Shown here in pieces: positions 33,640-43,875 of a stretch of DNA of 64,000 nt. Source of the DNA: an uncultured Elusimicrobia bacterium (lineage in GTDB: Bacteria > Elusimicrobiota > Elusimicrobia > Elusimicrobiales > UBA9959); contig CAIRNJ010000048.1 in the NCBI GenBank assembly GCA_903879915.1, positions 20,312 to 84,311 of the forward strand, in the 5' to 3' direction. The translations under genes were made by a program, and so were the position numbers. Every line of letters begins with the position of its first letter. Position 1 is the stretch's first letter. The notes under the pieces are model-generated. The model was not told the origin of the DNA. It saw only the letters and a program-made list of their open reading frames with translations, and made no database searches.

Positions 33640-36075
33640 TCAGAAAGAGACGCCGGTCAGTTTAAGAGTTTTTACCGGCTCGTCGCCGCCTATCTCTACG
33701 ATCCCGCTCGCGGCCTGGGCGCTGTCAGCAGGCTGAGAACCGTTGCCGGAGCGCTGCCAGAAACGGTTGAACTGCACCGGGACCTTTGCCGCGCTCCGGA
33801 CCGTCAGCTTTATCTCGTTGTCTCCGGATAATCTCTCTATCTTCAGGTCGAAGCGGTTCCCGGCGTAGACCAGGTTCTTTATCTCGGTGCTCTTTTCGGG
33901 GTCGAAGGAGGGGCTGATCTCCAGATAGCCCTTGCCGAGCAGCGCCATTTGCCCCGCGGCTTTCTTCCCGTCGGCCGAGGAAAGCCACGCCGAGACCTTC
34001 TCGGGGGAGAAGCCGGGCTTGCCGGCTTCGACTGCCAGCTTTCTGAAAGCCGGGATATCGCGCGTACGGCTGAAGCTCAACGACGGCTCGGTAAGCAGCG
34101 CGTACAGCCAGCGGTTCAGGCCGCTGGCCGGCCCGCGGTAGGCCGGCACCGCGTCCAGCCCCGCCACGAAGTGCAGGGCCTCCAGCGGTACGGCAGAGCC
34201 CCAGCCGGCGAATTTGGAGCGCGTCCTGTGCAGGCTGCCGTCTTCGCGCACCATGCGGCCCCAGGTGGGCACCTCGGCGCCGGAGGCGTCCTTCTTTAAG
34301 CCGTAAAACTCCATAAGCGTGCCGCGCGCTTTCATGTCGGCCTGCTCCTCCGGCGAGGAGTCGCCTATCGCGGCCGAGGGGCTGTCGCCGGAGCGGTAGG
34401 CGCGCGAGACCGCGGCTGCCGCGGCGTTGACTTTCTGGAACAGTACGGAGGCTTTTCCGCGGTAGCCGTGCTCGAAAAGCATGTCTCCCAGCATCACGAA
34501 ATCCGGCGGCCAGCCGCCGCCGCGCCAGTACTGCCCGCCGGGCGAATAAAACGGGCTGTCTTTAGACAGGCTGGGCGGGAAGAACGGGCTGCCGAAGCGC
34601 GCCGGGTTCTCCAGGTTCGCCGAGATCATGCGCGCCAGCCGCGCGCCGCCGGGGACATGGGCCAGGGCCGGCCAGAAACCGGCGGCCGTAAGGGCCGGGT
34701 CCTGAACATACGAGCCGTCACCGGCAGGAGCGAGGTCCACGTAAAGGCCGGCGGCTTCGTTCCAGTACTTGCTGTCAATTATGCCGGCGATCTTCCCCGC
34801 TTCCTGCCCGGCAGCGGCGGCCTCGTCCCAGCGGCCGAGCGTCAGCAGGAATTCCTTTTCCTGGTCCAGCATCATCTTGTAATACGAGATAAGGTCCACG
34901 GCCAGGCCGCCGCGGTCGAGGCTTCTCGGCGCGTTGTCGCGGCCTGTGCCGATGTTGGTCCAGGTAAATCCCAGCAGCTTGCCGTCGGGGCCGTTCACCC
35001 CGTGGCTCTCCGCCAGCCAGCCGCGCTGGGCCCGGAGGGAGGCTATCGTCTCTTCAAGGGCGGCCGCCGGCTTCGAAGGGTCCCAGCGCACGGTCTGCCG
35101 CTCGGACCACCCGGCCAGCGGCGGGTTGAAGAATTCCCCGTTGGGCGTGCGGCGGCCGAATTTCACGTTCCACGGGCGCTGGTACGGCGTCATGTTGGCG
35201 CGCAGCTCGCGCGGAACGGCGCCGGTGGCGCGGTCCTGCGTGGCCAGCTTGAACTTGCGCATCAGCTCGGCCAGCTTAGCGTCGAAGAAGCGGGAGTAGC
35301 GCTTGACGAACTCAGAGTCCCAGTCGAAGAAATGCCAGCTGAAGGCCGCGCCGCCGGTCACGAACACGTCGTTAAGGCCGGCCGGCACCGCTGTGCCGTC
35401 GGCAGAGTCGGTTATCCTCACCCCCGACGGGTTGAAGTCCTTGTCGAAGTCCAGCGCGAAAGTGAGGGCTGAGCCCCTTTCCTCGAAAATTTTGCGGAGC
35501 GCGGCCGGCGCGTCGGGCCGGACGGTCCAGGCCATGCTCTCGCGCTGCAGGCCGGCGGCCGTGCGCACCAGCTCCGGGTCCATGCCGCTGGAGCGGATAA
35601 AATTCTCCGGCAGGGAAAGCCCGGGCAGCGGGTAGGAGGCGTAGACCTCTTTCGCGACTTTGGGGTAATCCACGCTTTCGAACAGGCGGGCTTCGGTGAC
35701 GTGCACTTCTTTGCCGTCCTTCATGAAAACAACCCTGACGTCGTTCTGCCTGTTGGGGGCGAGCGCCGGATAGGCCGCCTCGTCCGCTCCGGCCGGTACC
35801 TCTACTGTCCGCTCGCCGCCGTCTATCTCCAGGTAGATCCTGTCAGGCGCCAGGCCGAGTTTCTCCAGCTGCGGGACCACTTTCCCGCGCAGCCCGGCTA
35901 TGTTCACCGTTATCAGTTTCTTTTCCTTGTCCCAGGCTCCGTCCGGGCACATCCCTTCCAGCTGGCGCAGCTCTTCCGCCGGGGGCGGCTGCGTACCGGC
36001 GGTCTGTCCGCAGAGAGCAGGGGCAAAAGCCGTAAAGAAAACTGCTAGAACCGCAAGAATGCCGTGCCTGGACAT
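33640..36075 (-). CDS. Exported trehalase-like (GH63/MGH1-like) glycoside hydrolase
   Basis: The 811-residue protein has a signal peptide (MSRHGILAVLAVFFTAFAPA). An N-terminal beta region (about 40-260) precedes an (alpha/alpha)6 toroid of the GH37/GH63 type. Signposts are FDWDSEFVKRY near 255, the GFTWTNIGTGRDNAPR loop near 377 with the probable acid Asp, GGQYWRGGGWPPDFVMLGDM near 525, and a C-terminal beta sandwich. Relatives cut alpha-linked glucose or mannosylglycerate-type oligosaccharides; the exact sugar is open. Being exported and convergent with the importer/trehalase pair suggests it frees sugar in the periplasm for uptake. The ATG follows AGGGAGGAATTC. A TATAAT box lies at 36110-36115. 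Confidence 0.8.
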   Translation of the reverse strand: MSRHGILAVLAVFFTAFAPALCGQTAGTQPPPAEELRQLEGMCPDGAWDKEKKLITVNIAGLRGKVVPQLEKLGLAPDRIYLEIDGGERTVEVPAGADEAAYPALAPNRQNDVRVVFMKDGKEVHVTEARLFESVDYPKVAKEVYASYPLPGLSLPENFIRSSGMDPELVRTAAGLQRESMAWTVRPDAPAALRKIFEERGSALTFALDFDKDFNPSGVRITDSADGTAVPAGLNDVFVTGGAAFSWHFFDWDSEFVKRYSRFFDAKLAELMRKFKLATQDRATGAVPRELRANMTPYQRPWNVKFGRRTPNGEFFNPPLAGWSERQTVRWDPSKPAAALEETIASLRAQRGWLAESHGVNGPDGKLLGFTWTNIGTGRDNAPRSLDRGGLAVDLISYYKMMLDQEKEFLLTLGRWDEAAAAGQEAGKIAGIIDSKYWNEAAGLYVDLAPAGDGSYVQDPALTAAGFWPALAHVPGGARLARMISANLENPARFGSPFFPPSLSKDSPFYSPGGQYWRGGGWPPDFVMLGDMLFEHGYRGKASVLFQKVNAAAAAVSRAYRSGDSPSAAIGDSSPEEQADMKARGTLMEFYGLKKDASGAEVPTWGRMVREDGSLHRTRSKFAGWGSAVPLEALHFVAGLDAVPAYRGPASGLNRWLYALLTEPSLSFSRTRDIPAFRKLAVEAGKPGFSPEKVSAWLSSADGKKAAGQMALLGKGYLEISPSFDPEKSTEIKNLVYAGNRFDLKIERLSGDNEIKLTVRSAAKVPVQFNRFWQRSGNGSQPADSAQAASGIVEIGGDEPVKTLKLTGVSF

Positions 36076-36166
36076 GAATTCCTCCCTAAGCCGCGCAATA
36101 GTTAATGAAATTATACTAAACGACGCCTCCCTTTACCGGCGGGAAACACGGAAGAACCGTTTCAAT

Positions 36167-36192
36167 GGGCCTACTTCCGTCTAGGCCCTTTT
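36167..36192 (+). terminator. Terminator-like hairpin between divergent genes
   Basis: GGGCCTA / TAGGCCC (36167-36173, 36182-36188) followed by TTTTATTT. No plus-strand gene ends here. It lies upstream of the -10-like TATAAT (about 36263) of the next gene, so it may insulate that promoter or mark a short unannotated transcript. Confidence 0.4.
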
Positions 36193-36314
36193 ATTTAATA
36201 ACCTGGGCCTTTATTTTACGGATTCCTGCCCTTTGGTACCTTTCGCGGCCGTGCTGTGAGCCGTATAATATTAATGTCGGAACGGTTCTAAGATTTACCG
36301 AGCGAGAGAAAACT

Positions 36315-37955
36315 ATGAAAAAAAACATCATACTTGCGCTGATCCTGGCCGGAGTTTTCCGGAACCTCCCTTGCGGAGCCGCGGAGCCCGCCGAAAGAGC
36401 CTCTCTGAAGGCCCTGCCCGGAATGGACCAGGCGACGGACAACCCTTTCGCCGACGTCCTCAGAGAACTGGGGCTGAAGAATTTAAGCGTGGCGGTCTCG
36501 CGCGAAGAAGCAGCGGCACAGGAGAACGCGACCGGCGGCGCGGTGAACTTCAAGGCCGCCCTTATAAGTTCGCTGGCAAAACTGATAACCGCAGCCGGGG
36601 ACGCGCGTGTTGTGAATGGCGCGAGCGTGAGCCTGCTGGGCCTTGGGGAGAGCGCCGTCAGGGGCGAGAGCGCCGCGGCCAACTGGATCTTCTACGTGCA
36701 CCCCCCGAGACGGGCGGACAACGGGTTTTTTATAATAGTGGACAGGAAAGGGAAAAAACAGACTTATATTTATTCTGACAAGGACTGGAACCACGCGGCA
36801 GCCGCTTCAGGGCCGGCGGTCACCGTCTCAGGGCCGGCGGCCGCCGCGCCCGCAGATTCAGCCTCTTATAATTCTCTGCGCTCGGGCGATCCCTTCGGCA
36901 CCCGGAGCGCGGACGGCGGCCTTGTGGCGGCCAACCTCCCCGCCGGCCTGCCGCAGAACGGCGCGCAATCCGGCAAGGCCATGGGCGGCGGCACCACGGA
37001 AGCCGGTACCCCCGGCACCCTGCAGGACATCAGGCACCAGGCCGAGATGTACTACACCAACTACGGGGCTAACCTCACCTTCGTGGGCTACGACGGCTGG
37101 CCGGACAGGTTCCCGGTGTACGGCGCCTTCGCCAAACCCTACAGCGAATATATCAAGAACGCCAGGAAAATAGACGGGCTCCGGATAAAAGTGCGCGAAG
37201 CCTGGGAAAAAATAAACGCCAATCTGACGCCGCAGGCCGCCCAGGTGATCCTGGCGGACATGCAGCGGATGGGCAGCGAGTACAACACGCTCGTGGGCGA
37301 GTGCATAAAGTACGTGCGCGACGGCCAGGTGCTTTACGCCCAGGGCAAGGCCACCTTCCCGTCGCTGCTTTACAATATTAAGGTCGTAAAGGGCTCCGCG
37401 CGGATAGAGCTCTATGACAACAAAGGCCAGAAGATAGTAAGGAACACCACCTGCGCCAAGTGGGGCGAGAAGAAGGTGTGGAGCTGGACTACGATGAGCT
37501 ACACTACGGTGCAGGGCGACTGCCTCGTCTGGAACACCGTGCCGGTGTACGGGACGGTCCCCGATTACAGCATGGCGTACGGCACCGACGGGGACCAGGT
37601 GCTCCCCCACCGGGCCAGGATGATGGACACCCCGCCCACCCCCGCTTTCCCCGAGGTCTTTCTGCAGGAGAGCGTGAAAAGGGACCAGTACGACATGGAA
37701 GTCACCGTCACCTGCACCCTGAACGAAAAGAGCGGGAACTGGCTTATCTCCGGCGCCAGAATGCGCAAAGGGATGTCCGGTACTTCGGATTCGGCCGGCG
37801 GCTCCGCCGGCGTGAGCGGGAAAGTAGGGATCATCGTGGAAGGCGGTTTCTCCGTTAACCTCAGCTACGGCCATACCTGGAACCATTTCCAGTTCGGCCA
37901 GATGGTGAGCTATAACGGCATGGTCGGGAAGCCCTGCTTCGAGATAAAGCAATAA
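36315..37955 (+). CDS. Large exported protein, function unknown
   Basis: From the ATG at 36315 (GAGAGAA upstream) the protein has 546 residues with a signal peptide (MKKNIILALILAGVFRNLPC). Residues 30-150 form a small domain ending in a strand FFIIVDRKGKKQTYIYSDKD. A proline/alanine/glycine linker follows (about 160-235). The C-terminal half (240-546) contains a helical hairpin (SEYIKNARKIDGLRIKVREA, AAQVILADMQRMGSEY) and then a beta-rich region with four or more cysteines (VGECIKYV, NTTCAKW, GDCLVW, VTCTL). The even spacing suggests disulfides. No family is recognised. The Sel1 gene follows after 28 bp and is probably co-transcribed. Confidence 0.75.
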   Translation: MKKNIILALILAGVFRNLPCGAAEPAERASLKALPGMDQATDNPFADVLRELGLKNLSVAVSREEAAAQENATGGAVNFKAALISSLAKLITAAGDARVVNGASVSLLGLGESAVRGESAAANWIFYVHPPRRADNGFFIIVDRKGKKQTYIYSDKDWNHAAAASGPAVTVSGPAAAAPADSASYNSLRSGDPFGTRSADGGLVAANLPAGLPQNGAQSGKAMGGGTTEAGTPGTLQDIRHQAEMYYTNYGANLTFVGYDGWPDRFPVYGAFAKPYSEYIKNARKIDGLRIKVREAWEKINANLTPQAAQVILADMQRMGSEYNTLVGECIKYVRDGQVLYAQGKATFPSLLYNIKVVKGSARIELYDNKGQKIVRNTTCAKWGEKKVWSWTTMSYTTVQGDCLVWNTVPVYGTVPDYSMAYGTDGDQVLPHRARMMDTPPTPAFPEVFLQESVKRDQYDMEVTVTCTLNEKSGNWLISGARMRKGMSGTSDSAGGSAGVSGKVGIIVEGGFSVNLSYGHTWNHFQFGQMVSYNGMVGKPCFEIKQ

Positions 37956-37983
37956 GGCGCGGCGTCCTGAGCGGAGAATACCT

Positions 37984-38946
37984 ATGACCAGATCTTTGCG
38001 CGCGCCGGTGCTCCTGCTCTGCTGCGCCTTCCTGGCCCCTTCCGCCGGCGCGGCCGCCGGCTCCGGGAAAGCGGCGGCGAAGCCTGACTATCTTAGCTGG
38101 CAGGAAGCTGCCCGCCGTGGGGATACCGAAAAAGAATATACGGTGGGGCTGGCTTTTTACCGGGGCATAGGCGGCGCCCCCAGGGATCATGCGAAGGCCC
38201 TGGAGTGGTTCGCCCTGGCGGCCGGCCACGGCAACAGCGCCGCCGCTGTGAGGCTCGGGGAGATGTACGCCCTGGGGCAGGGCGCGGCGAAGGACGCGAA
38301 AAAAGCTTTCGACCTGTATCTGAAGGCCGCCGGCGCCGGCAGCGCCGAAGGCATGGAAAAGCTGGCTGACGCCTATCTGAACGAAAAGGAGCTTGGCGGA
38401 AATTCCGCCGAAGCCGCGAAATGGTACGCCAAAGCGGCCGAGACCGCCGCCCTGCCCGACCCGGCGTTCAAACTGGCGAGATTATATTATCTTGGCGGCC
38501 CCGGGCTTGAAAGGGACGAGGAAAAAGCCCTGCAGTATTTCCTGAAAGCTTTCGAGGCCGGGCAGCCGGATGCGGCGTGTTATCTCTCCGGCATAGCCGA
38601 ACGCCGCGGCGAATACGGCGCATCCGGGGACTGGCTGGTAAAAGGCGCGGAAAAAGGTTCCGCCACCGCCATGTTCGCCCTGGCGAAAGCGCAGCTGGGC
38701 ATAGAAGAATACGAGGGAAAAAAGCTGGTCCAGCCCGGAGCGGCGCCGGCCTACAAATGGCTTTACGTGCTTACCAGGAAGGAATACCAGCCCCGGTTCG
38801 ACGAGCTCCTGAAAAAGACGGCTGCTAAACTGAGCGCGGCCGAGCGGAAGAAAGCTGAAGCCGACGCGGCCCCGCTGATCGCGCGGCTGGCGGGCAAAAC
38901 GGAACTTAAAAGCGCCGCCGCCGCCAGGAAAGCGGGCAAGCGCTGA
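37984..38946 (+). CDS. Exported Sel1-like repeat protein
   Basis: The 320-residue protein has a signal peptide (MTRSLRAPVLLLCCAFLAPS). Five to six Sel1-like repeats follow: GLAFYRGIGGAPRDHAKALE then WFALAAGHGNSAAA, LGEMYALGQGAAKDAKKAFD, and LARLYYLGGPGLERDEEKAL. Sel1 repeats form a TPR-like solenoid used for protein binding in the periplasm. The last 60 residues are a helical lysine/alanine-rich tail. It is in an apparent two-gene operon with the unknown exported protein upstream. A perfect bidirectional terminator follows. Confidence 0.88.
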   Translation: MTRSLRAPVLLLCCAFLAPSAGAAAGSGKAAAKPDYLSWQEAARRGDTEKEYTVGLAFYRGIGGAPRDHAKALEWFALAAGHGNSAAAVRLGEMYALGQGAAKDAKKAFDLYLKAAGAGSAEGMEKLADAYLNEKELGGNSAEAAKWYAKAAETAALPDPAFKLARLYYLGGPGLERDEEKALQYFLKAFEAGQPDAACYLSGIAERRGEYGASGDWLVKGAEKGSATAMFALAKAQLGIEEYEGKKLVQPGAAPAYKWLYVLTRKEYQPRFDELLKKTAAKLSAAERKKAEADAAPLIARLAGKTELKSAAAARKAGKR

Positions 38947-38975
38947 CCCGGCAATTCTTATACGGCGCGTTAAAA

Positions 38976-39012
38976 GAACAGGGGCGGCAGTCAAAGACTG
39001 CCGCCCCTGTTC
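38976..39012. terminator. Bidirectional terminator between the Sel1 gene and rpoD
   Basis: Seventeen-nt perfect arms (38976-38992, 38996-39012) with an AAA loop between convergent genes; A-rich on the left, TCCTGTTC on the right. Confidence 0.85.
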
Positions 39013-39033
39013 CTGTTCATGCCGGCAGGCCGC

Positions 39034-40743
<1,710 letters not shown>

Positions 40744-40768
40744 CTTTGTCTCCTAATCCCGCCGCTGT

Positions 40769-42511
40769 TTAAATATCCTTGTCCGAAGCTTTCAGCTCGG
40801 ACATCAATCTGCCGTACTCCCGCAGCTGCTCCGGCGTCATAGCCCCGGAGCTCTTCAGTTCTTTCAGGTAGCGTTCCATCGCGGAGTGTTTTATCCTGCG
40901 TACGGCCCCGGCCGCGTTCTGCGTGAGGTCCGATTCCCCCGCGGGGTCCGACACCGCCAGTTCCATTATCAGGGTCGCGTCCTCGGGGAACTGCTCCGCC
41001 AGGCTGGTGGAGGCGCTGGCCCTGGCCTCCGCCGGCATGGCGCCTATCGCCGAGAAAAGTTTGCGGGCGAGGGGGCTCGCGAAGTCCCCGGGTTTGAGGT
41101 CAGCCGCTTTTTCGAACAGGGCGGGGTCCCTGAGCAGCAGCTGGATGAAGCCGCGCTCGATGGCGGGCATGTCCGGGGCGGGCGCCTTGGCGCGCGGGGC
41201 GGCGGGCCTGGGCCCCGACGCGCCGGCTTTCTTAAGTTCCTTGTGCACCGACGCTTCTTCCACGCCGAAGCGGGAGGCCAGCGCCTTTACCCATTCGCTC
41301 TTCATGATCTCGTCGGGCTGCTTGGCCACGGTCTCCAGCATGGCCGCAATGGCCTGGGCCTTCTCCTGCGAGGTGGGGGGCGTGGTCCTGTCCTTGAAAA
41401 AAAGGTTCATGCGGAATTCCAGCGGGTCGGCGGCCGAAGCCATCTTTTTCTCGAACTCCTCCCTGCCGTATTCGTTCAGGAATTCGTCGGGGTCCAGCGT
41501 GCAGCCGAGGTCCGCCAGGCGCACGTACAGGCCCGCGTCCATGAAAACTTCCGCGGCCCGCACCGAGGCGGTTATGCCGGCGCGGTCGCCGTCGAACATC
41601 ACCACGGTGTCCTTGGCGTAGCGGCCTATGAGGCCGGCGTGCTCGCTGGTCAGCGCCGTGCCCAGCGGGGCCACGGCCCAGTCCACGCCGTGCTGGTGCG
41701 CGCCTATCACGTCCATGTAGCCTTCCAGCAGCAGCAGGCGGCCGCTCTTGCGTATCTGCGGCAGGGCCTCGTGGATGCCGTAAAGGGTGCGGCGCTTCGA
41801 GAACAGGACGGTTTCCGGGGAGTTCAGGTATTTCGGCTGCGCTTCGGGGTCCAGCACGCGCCCGCCGAAAGCCACGGTGTCGCCGGTCTGGTTGCGGATG
41901 GGGAACATGATGCGGCCGCGGAAAGTGTCGGTCACCCTGTCGCCTTCGCGCTCGGAGACCAGCCCGGCCTTCAGGGCCAGGTCGCAGCTCCAGCCGTGCG
42001 CCTTCATCTCCTCTATCAGGGCGCTGCCGCCCGCCGGGGCCCAACCCAGCTCGAAGCGCTCCACGGTGGCCTTGCTCAGCCTGCGCTCGCCAAGGTACAG
42101 CCTGGCTTTCTCGCCGGCGGGGGAAAAAAGAGTTTTGTGGTAGAAGGCCGCGGCCGCGGTGAGTAGCTTTTTAAGCTCCAGCCGTTCTTTGTCGGCCTCG
42201 GTCATGGCGTGGGAGCGATCGTCGCCGTATTCCACGCCGGCCTTCAGCGCGAGCTTGCGCGCGGCTTCGGGGAAAGTGAGGCCCTCTATCTTCATCACGA
42301 ACTTAAAAATATCGCCGCCCTCGTTGCAGCCGAAGCAGTAGAAGATCTGCTTCTCGGGGCTGACGGTGAAGGAGGGGGTCTTTTCGTTATGGAACGGGCA
42401 GGGGGCTTTGTAGTTGCGGCCGGCCTTCTTAAGGGCGGGCACGTACTCCCGGACGACATCGGCGATGTCCAGCTTTTCCCTGATAAGTTCTATGACGGGA
42501 GATGAACTCAT
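40769..42511 (-). CDS. dnaG: DNA primase
   Basis: DnaG lays RNA primers at the replication fork. The 580 residues show the CHC2 zinc finger (PCPFHNEKTPSFTVS then FYCFGCNEGGD, residues 38-68). The RNA-polymerase basic domain and the TOPRIM domain come next (LLEGYMDVIGAHQHG with the catalytic glutamate near 262; VMFDGDRAG near 305). The C-terminal helicase-binding part is present but divergent. An alanine/proline-rich linker (about 430-445) joins the domains. The gene lies between rpsU and rpoD. Confidence 0.97.
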   Translation of the reverse strand: MSSSPVIELIREKLDIADVVREYVPALKKAGRNYKAPCPFHNEKTPSFTVSPEKQIFYCFGCNEGGDIFKFVMKIEGLTFPEAARKLALKAGVEYGDDRSHAMTEADKERLELKKLLTAAAAFYHKTLFSPAGEKARLYLGERRLSKATVERFELGWAPAGGSALIEEMKAHGWSCDLALKAGLVSEREGDRVTDTFRGRIMFPIRNQTGDTVAFGGRVLDPEAQPKYLNSPETVLFSKRRTLYGIHEALPQIRKSGRLLLLEGYMDVIGAHQHGVDWAVAPLGTALTSEHAGLIGRYAKDTVVMFDGDRAGITASVRAAEVFMDAGLYVRLADLGCTLDPDEFLNEYGREEFEKKMASAADPLEFRMNLFFKDRTTPPTSQEKAQAIAAMLETVAKQPDEIMKSEWVKALASRFGVEEASVHKELKKAGASGPRPAAPRAKAPAPDMPAIERGFIQLLLRDPALFEKAADLKPGDFASPLARKLFSAIGAMPAEARASASTSLAEQFPEDATLIMELAVSDPAGESDLTQNAAGAVRRIKHSAMERYLKELKSSGAMTPEQLREYGRLMSELKASDKDI

Positions 42512-42549
42512 TATTGAACTTAGTTATCCCGGAGCGAAACAGGCAAAAA

Positions 42550-42574
42550 GCCGTCCGCCCAAGGCGGACGGCTC
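42550..42574 (-). terminator. Terminator or attenuator between rpsU and dnaG
   Basis: AGCCGTCCGCC / GGCGGACGGCT arms with a 3-nt loop, followed by TTTTTG on the minus strand, 17 bp after rpsU. Partial termination here is the classic way to make less DnaG than S21. Confidence 0.85.
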
Positions 42575-42590
42575 TTTGTTCGGCAGCCGC

Positions 42591-42794
42591 TTAGAAACTT
42601 CTTCTGCCTTTGCGTACTTTGCGGCGGGCTTCCTGGGACTTTATCTTGCGCTTCATGCTGGGGGGCATATAATGCTCCCGGCGCTTGATCTCCTTGAGGA
42701 TGCCGTTGCGCTCACAGTCGTGCTTAAAGCGCCTGAGGGCTTCTTCGATAGATTCTTCGTCTCTTACTTTGACAAATACCACGCTAATCACCAC
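42591..42794 (-). CDS. rpsU: Small-subunit ribosomal protein bS21
   Basis: The 67-residue chain VKVRDEESIEEALRRFKHDC then ERNGILKEIKRREHY, and the RRKVRKGRRSF tail, are typical S21. S21 helps mRNA base pairing at the start of translation. It heads rpsU-dnaG-rpoD. Confidence 0.95.
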   Translation of the reverse strand: MVISVVFVKVRDEESIEEALRRFKHDCERNGILKEIKRREHYMPPSMKRKIKSQEARRKVRKGRRSF

Positions 42795-42839
42795 CTTAGT
42801 TGTTAGAATGCTAAATCTTTTCCGCCGTGCGCGGGGCTC

Positions 42840-43181
42840 TCAGCCCGGCGGCCACATCAGCTTGCGGCCGGCCAGCAGGTGGTAGTGCAGATGGTCCACC
42901 GACTGTCCCGCTCCGCGCCCGTTGTTCGTGACCAGGCGGAAAGCGCCTTCCACTTTCAGGTCCGCGGCTATCTTGGCGGCGGCCAGCTGCAGCTTGCCCA
43001 GCAGCTCCGCGTCCTCCGGCGCCGCCGAGGTAAGGCGGTCCAAGTGCCGGCGCGGGATTATCAAAATGTGCGTTGGCGCCTGCGGATTGAGGTCCATGAA
43101 AGCCAGTACGTCAGGGTCCTCGTAGACGATCCGGGAGTTTATCTCTCCGGACGCTATCCTGCAAAAAAGGCAATTCGCCAT
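42840..43181 (-). CDS. HIT-family hydrolase (HinT-like)
   Basis: This 113-residue protein carries the zinc cysteines CLFCRI near the N-terminus and the HIT motif HLHYHLLAG (residues about 97-105) with the central catalytic histidine. HinT-type enzymes hydrolyse adenosine phosphoramidates and aminoacyl-AMP side products. The length is standard. It stands 45 bp upstream of rpsU; a TATAAT-like box lies just before its ATG. Confidence 0.93.
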   Translation of the reverse strand: MANCLFCRIASGEINSRIVYEDPDVLAFMDLNPQAPTHILIIPRRHLDRLTSAAPEDAELLGKLQLAAAKIAADLKVEGAFRLVTNNGRGAGQSVDHLHYHLLAGRKLMWPPG

Positions 43182-43257
43182 TGGCCCTATTATATTACTT
43201 TATAAGGGGACAGGGCAATGGCGGCGGGAAAGGGAAGGGCGGGCGGCCCCGGGGGCG

Positions 43258-43875
43258 TCAGAAGCCGGAGAGGGGCAGATATCTTTCGCTGAACTTCCCC
43301 GGGGTGCTTTCTAGGGGATTTACCGAGGTTTTGCTTTTGTTTATCCGCAGCGGCGTTACTCCCGCCTTGCGCGCCTGGATGATGCCGGCGTCCGAAGGGC
43401 CGGCGTACAGCACGAAGCGGTTCTTCTCCAGCAGCTCGTATTTTTCGTTGTCGCTGCGGGTGAAATAGATATCGTCGGCCAGCCGGCTCCAGCCGGCTTC
43501 CAGGCTGTCGGAGCCTTCGGGGCCGCGGTCCAGGAAAAAAGCTATGCGGAACCCTATCACCTTCAGCGCCCAGGCCGTCAGCCAGGGCACCGGCTTGAGG
43601 CGTTCGTAAGTGTAGGCCCTGTTGACCGCGTTCCAGTAATCGGGGCTGCCGGCCTCCAGCTGGTCCTTGGCGGCCTCCTGGAACGCCGGGGTGGAGTAGA
43701 CCAGGCCGTCGTCGTACTCGAACCCGGCGCGGAAGCCTATCAGCGAATTCACGCTGAAAATGAAACCCCAGGCCCCCGCCAGCATGCAGAAAGCCCTGAT
43801 CCTGTGGAACCATTTGGAGAACCACGCCTTTATGATGTCAGCGATAGTAGGTTTAGGGGGTTCTTGTGGTGGCAT
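43258..43875 (-). CDS. Class B acid phosphatase (AphA)-like protein with lost catalytic residues
   Basis: Of 205 residues, a hydrophobic helix (about 28-45) anchors the N-terminus, and the rest matches AphA-type HAD phosphatases along its length. Aligning by eye: motif I is FEYDDGLVYSTPAF (residues 52-65) where AphA has FDIDDTVLFSSPGF. Motif II is FFLDRGPEG where AphA has FFVTGRSPT. Motif IV is YAGPSDAGI where AphA has YGDSDNDI. The nucleophile Asp is Glu, the motif II Thr and the motif IV acidic pair are gone. The fold is thus kept while the chemistry is very probably lost. Its start overlaps the upstream pseudo-nucleotidase gene by 23 bp, so it is the last gene of that operon. Confidence 0.7.
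   Translation of the reverse strand: MPPQEPPKPTIADIIKAWFSKWFHRIRAFCMLAGAWGFIFSVNSLIGFRAGFEYDDGLVYSTPAFQEAAKDQLEAGSPDYWNAVNRAYTYERLKPVPWLTAWALKVIGFRIAFFLDRGPEGSDSLEAGWSRLADDIYFTRSDNEKYELLEKNRFVLYAGPSDAGIIQARKAGVTPLRINKSKTSVNPLESTPGKFSERYLPLSGF

Noticed and set aside
38976..39012. Long hairpin before rpoD as a mobile or regulatory repeat
   Set aside because: It sits between convergent genes, has a 3-nt loop and flanking A/T runs; a bidirectional terminator explains it fully.
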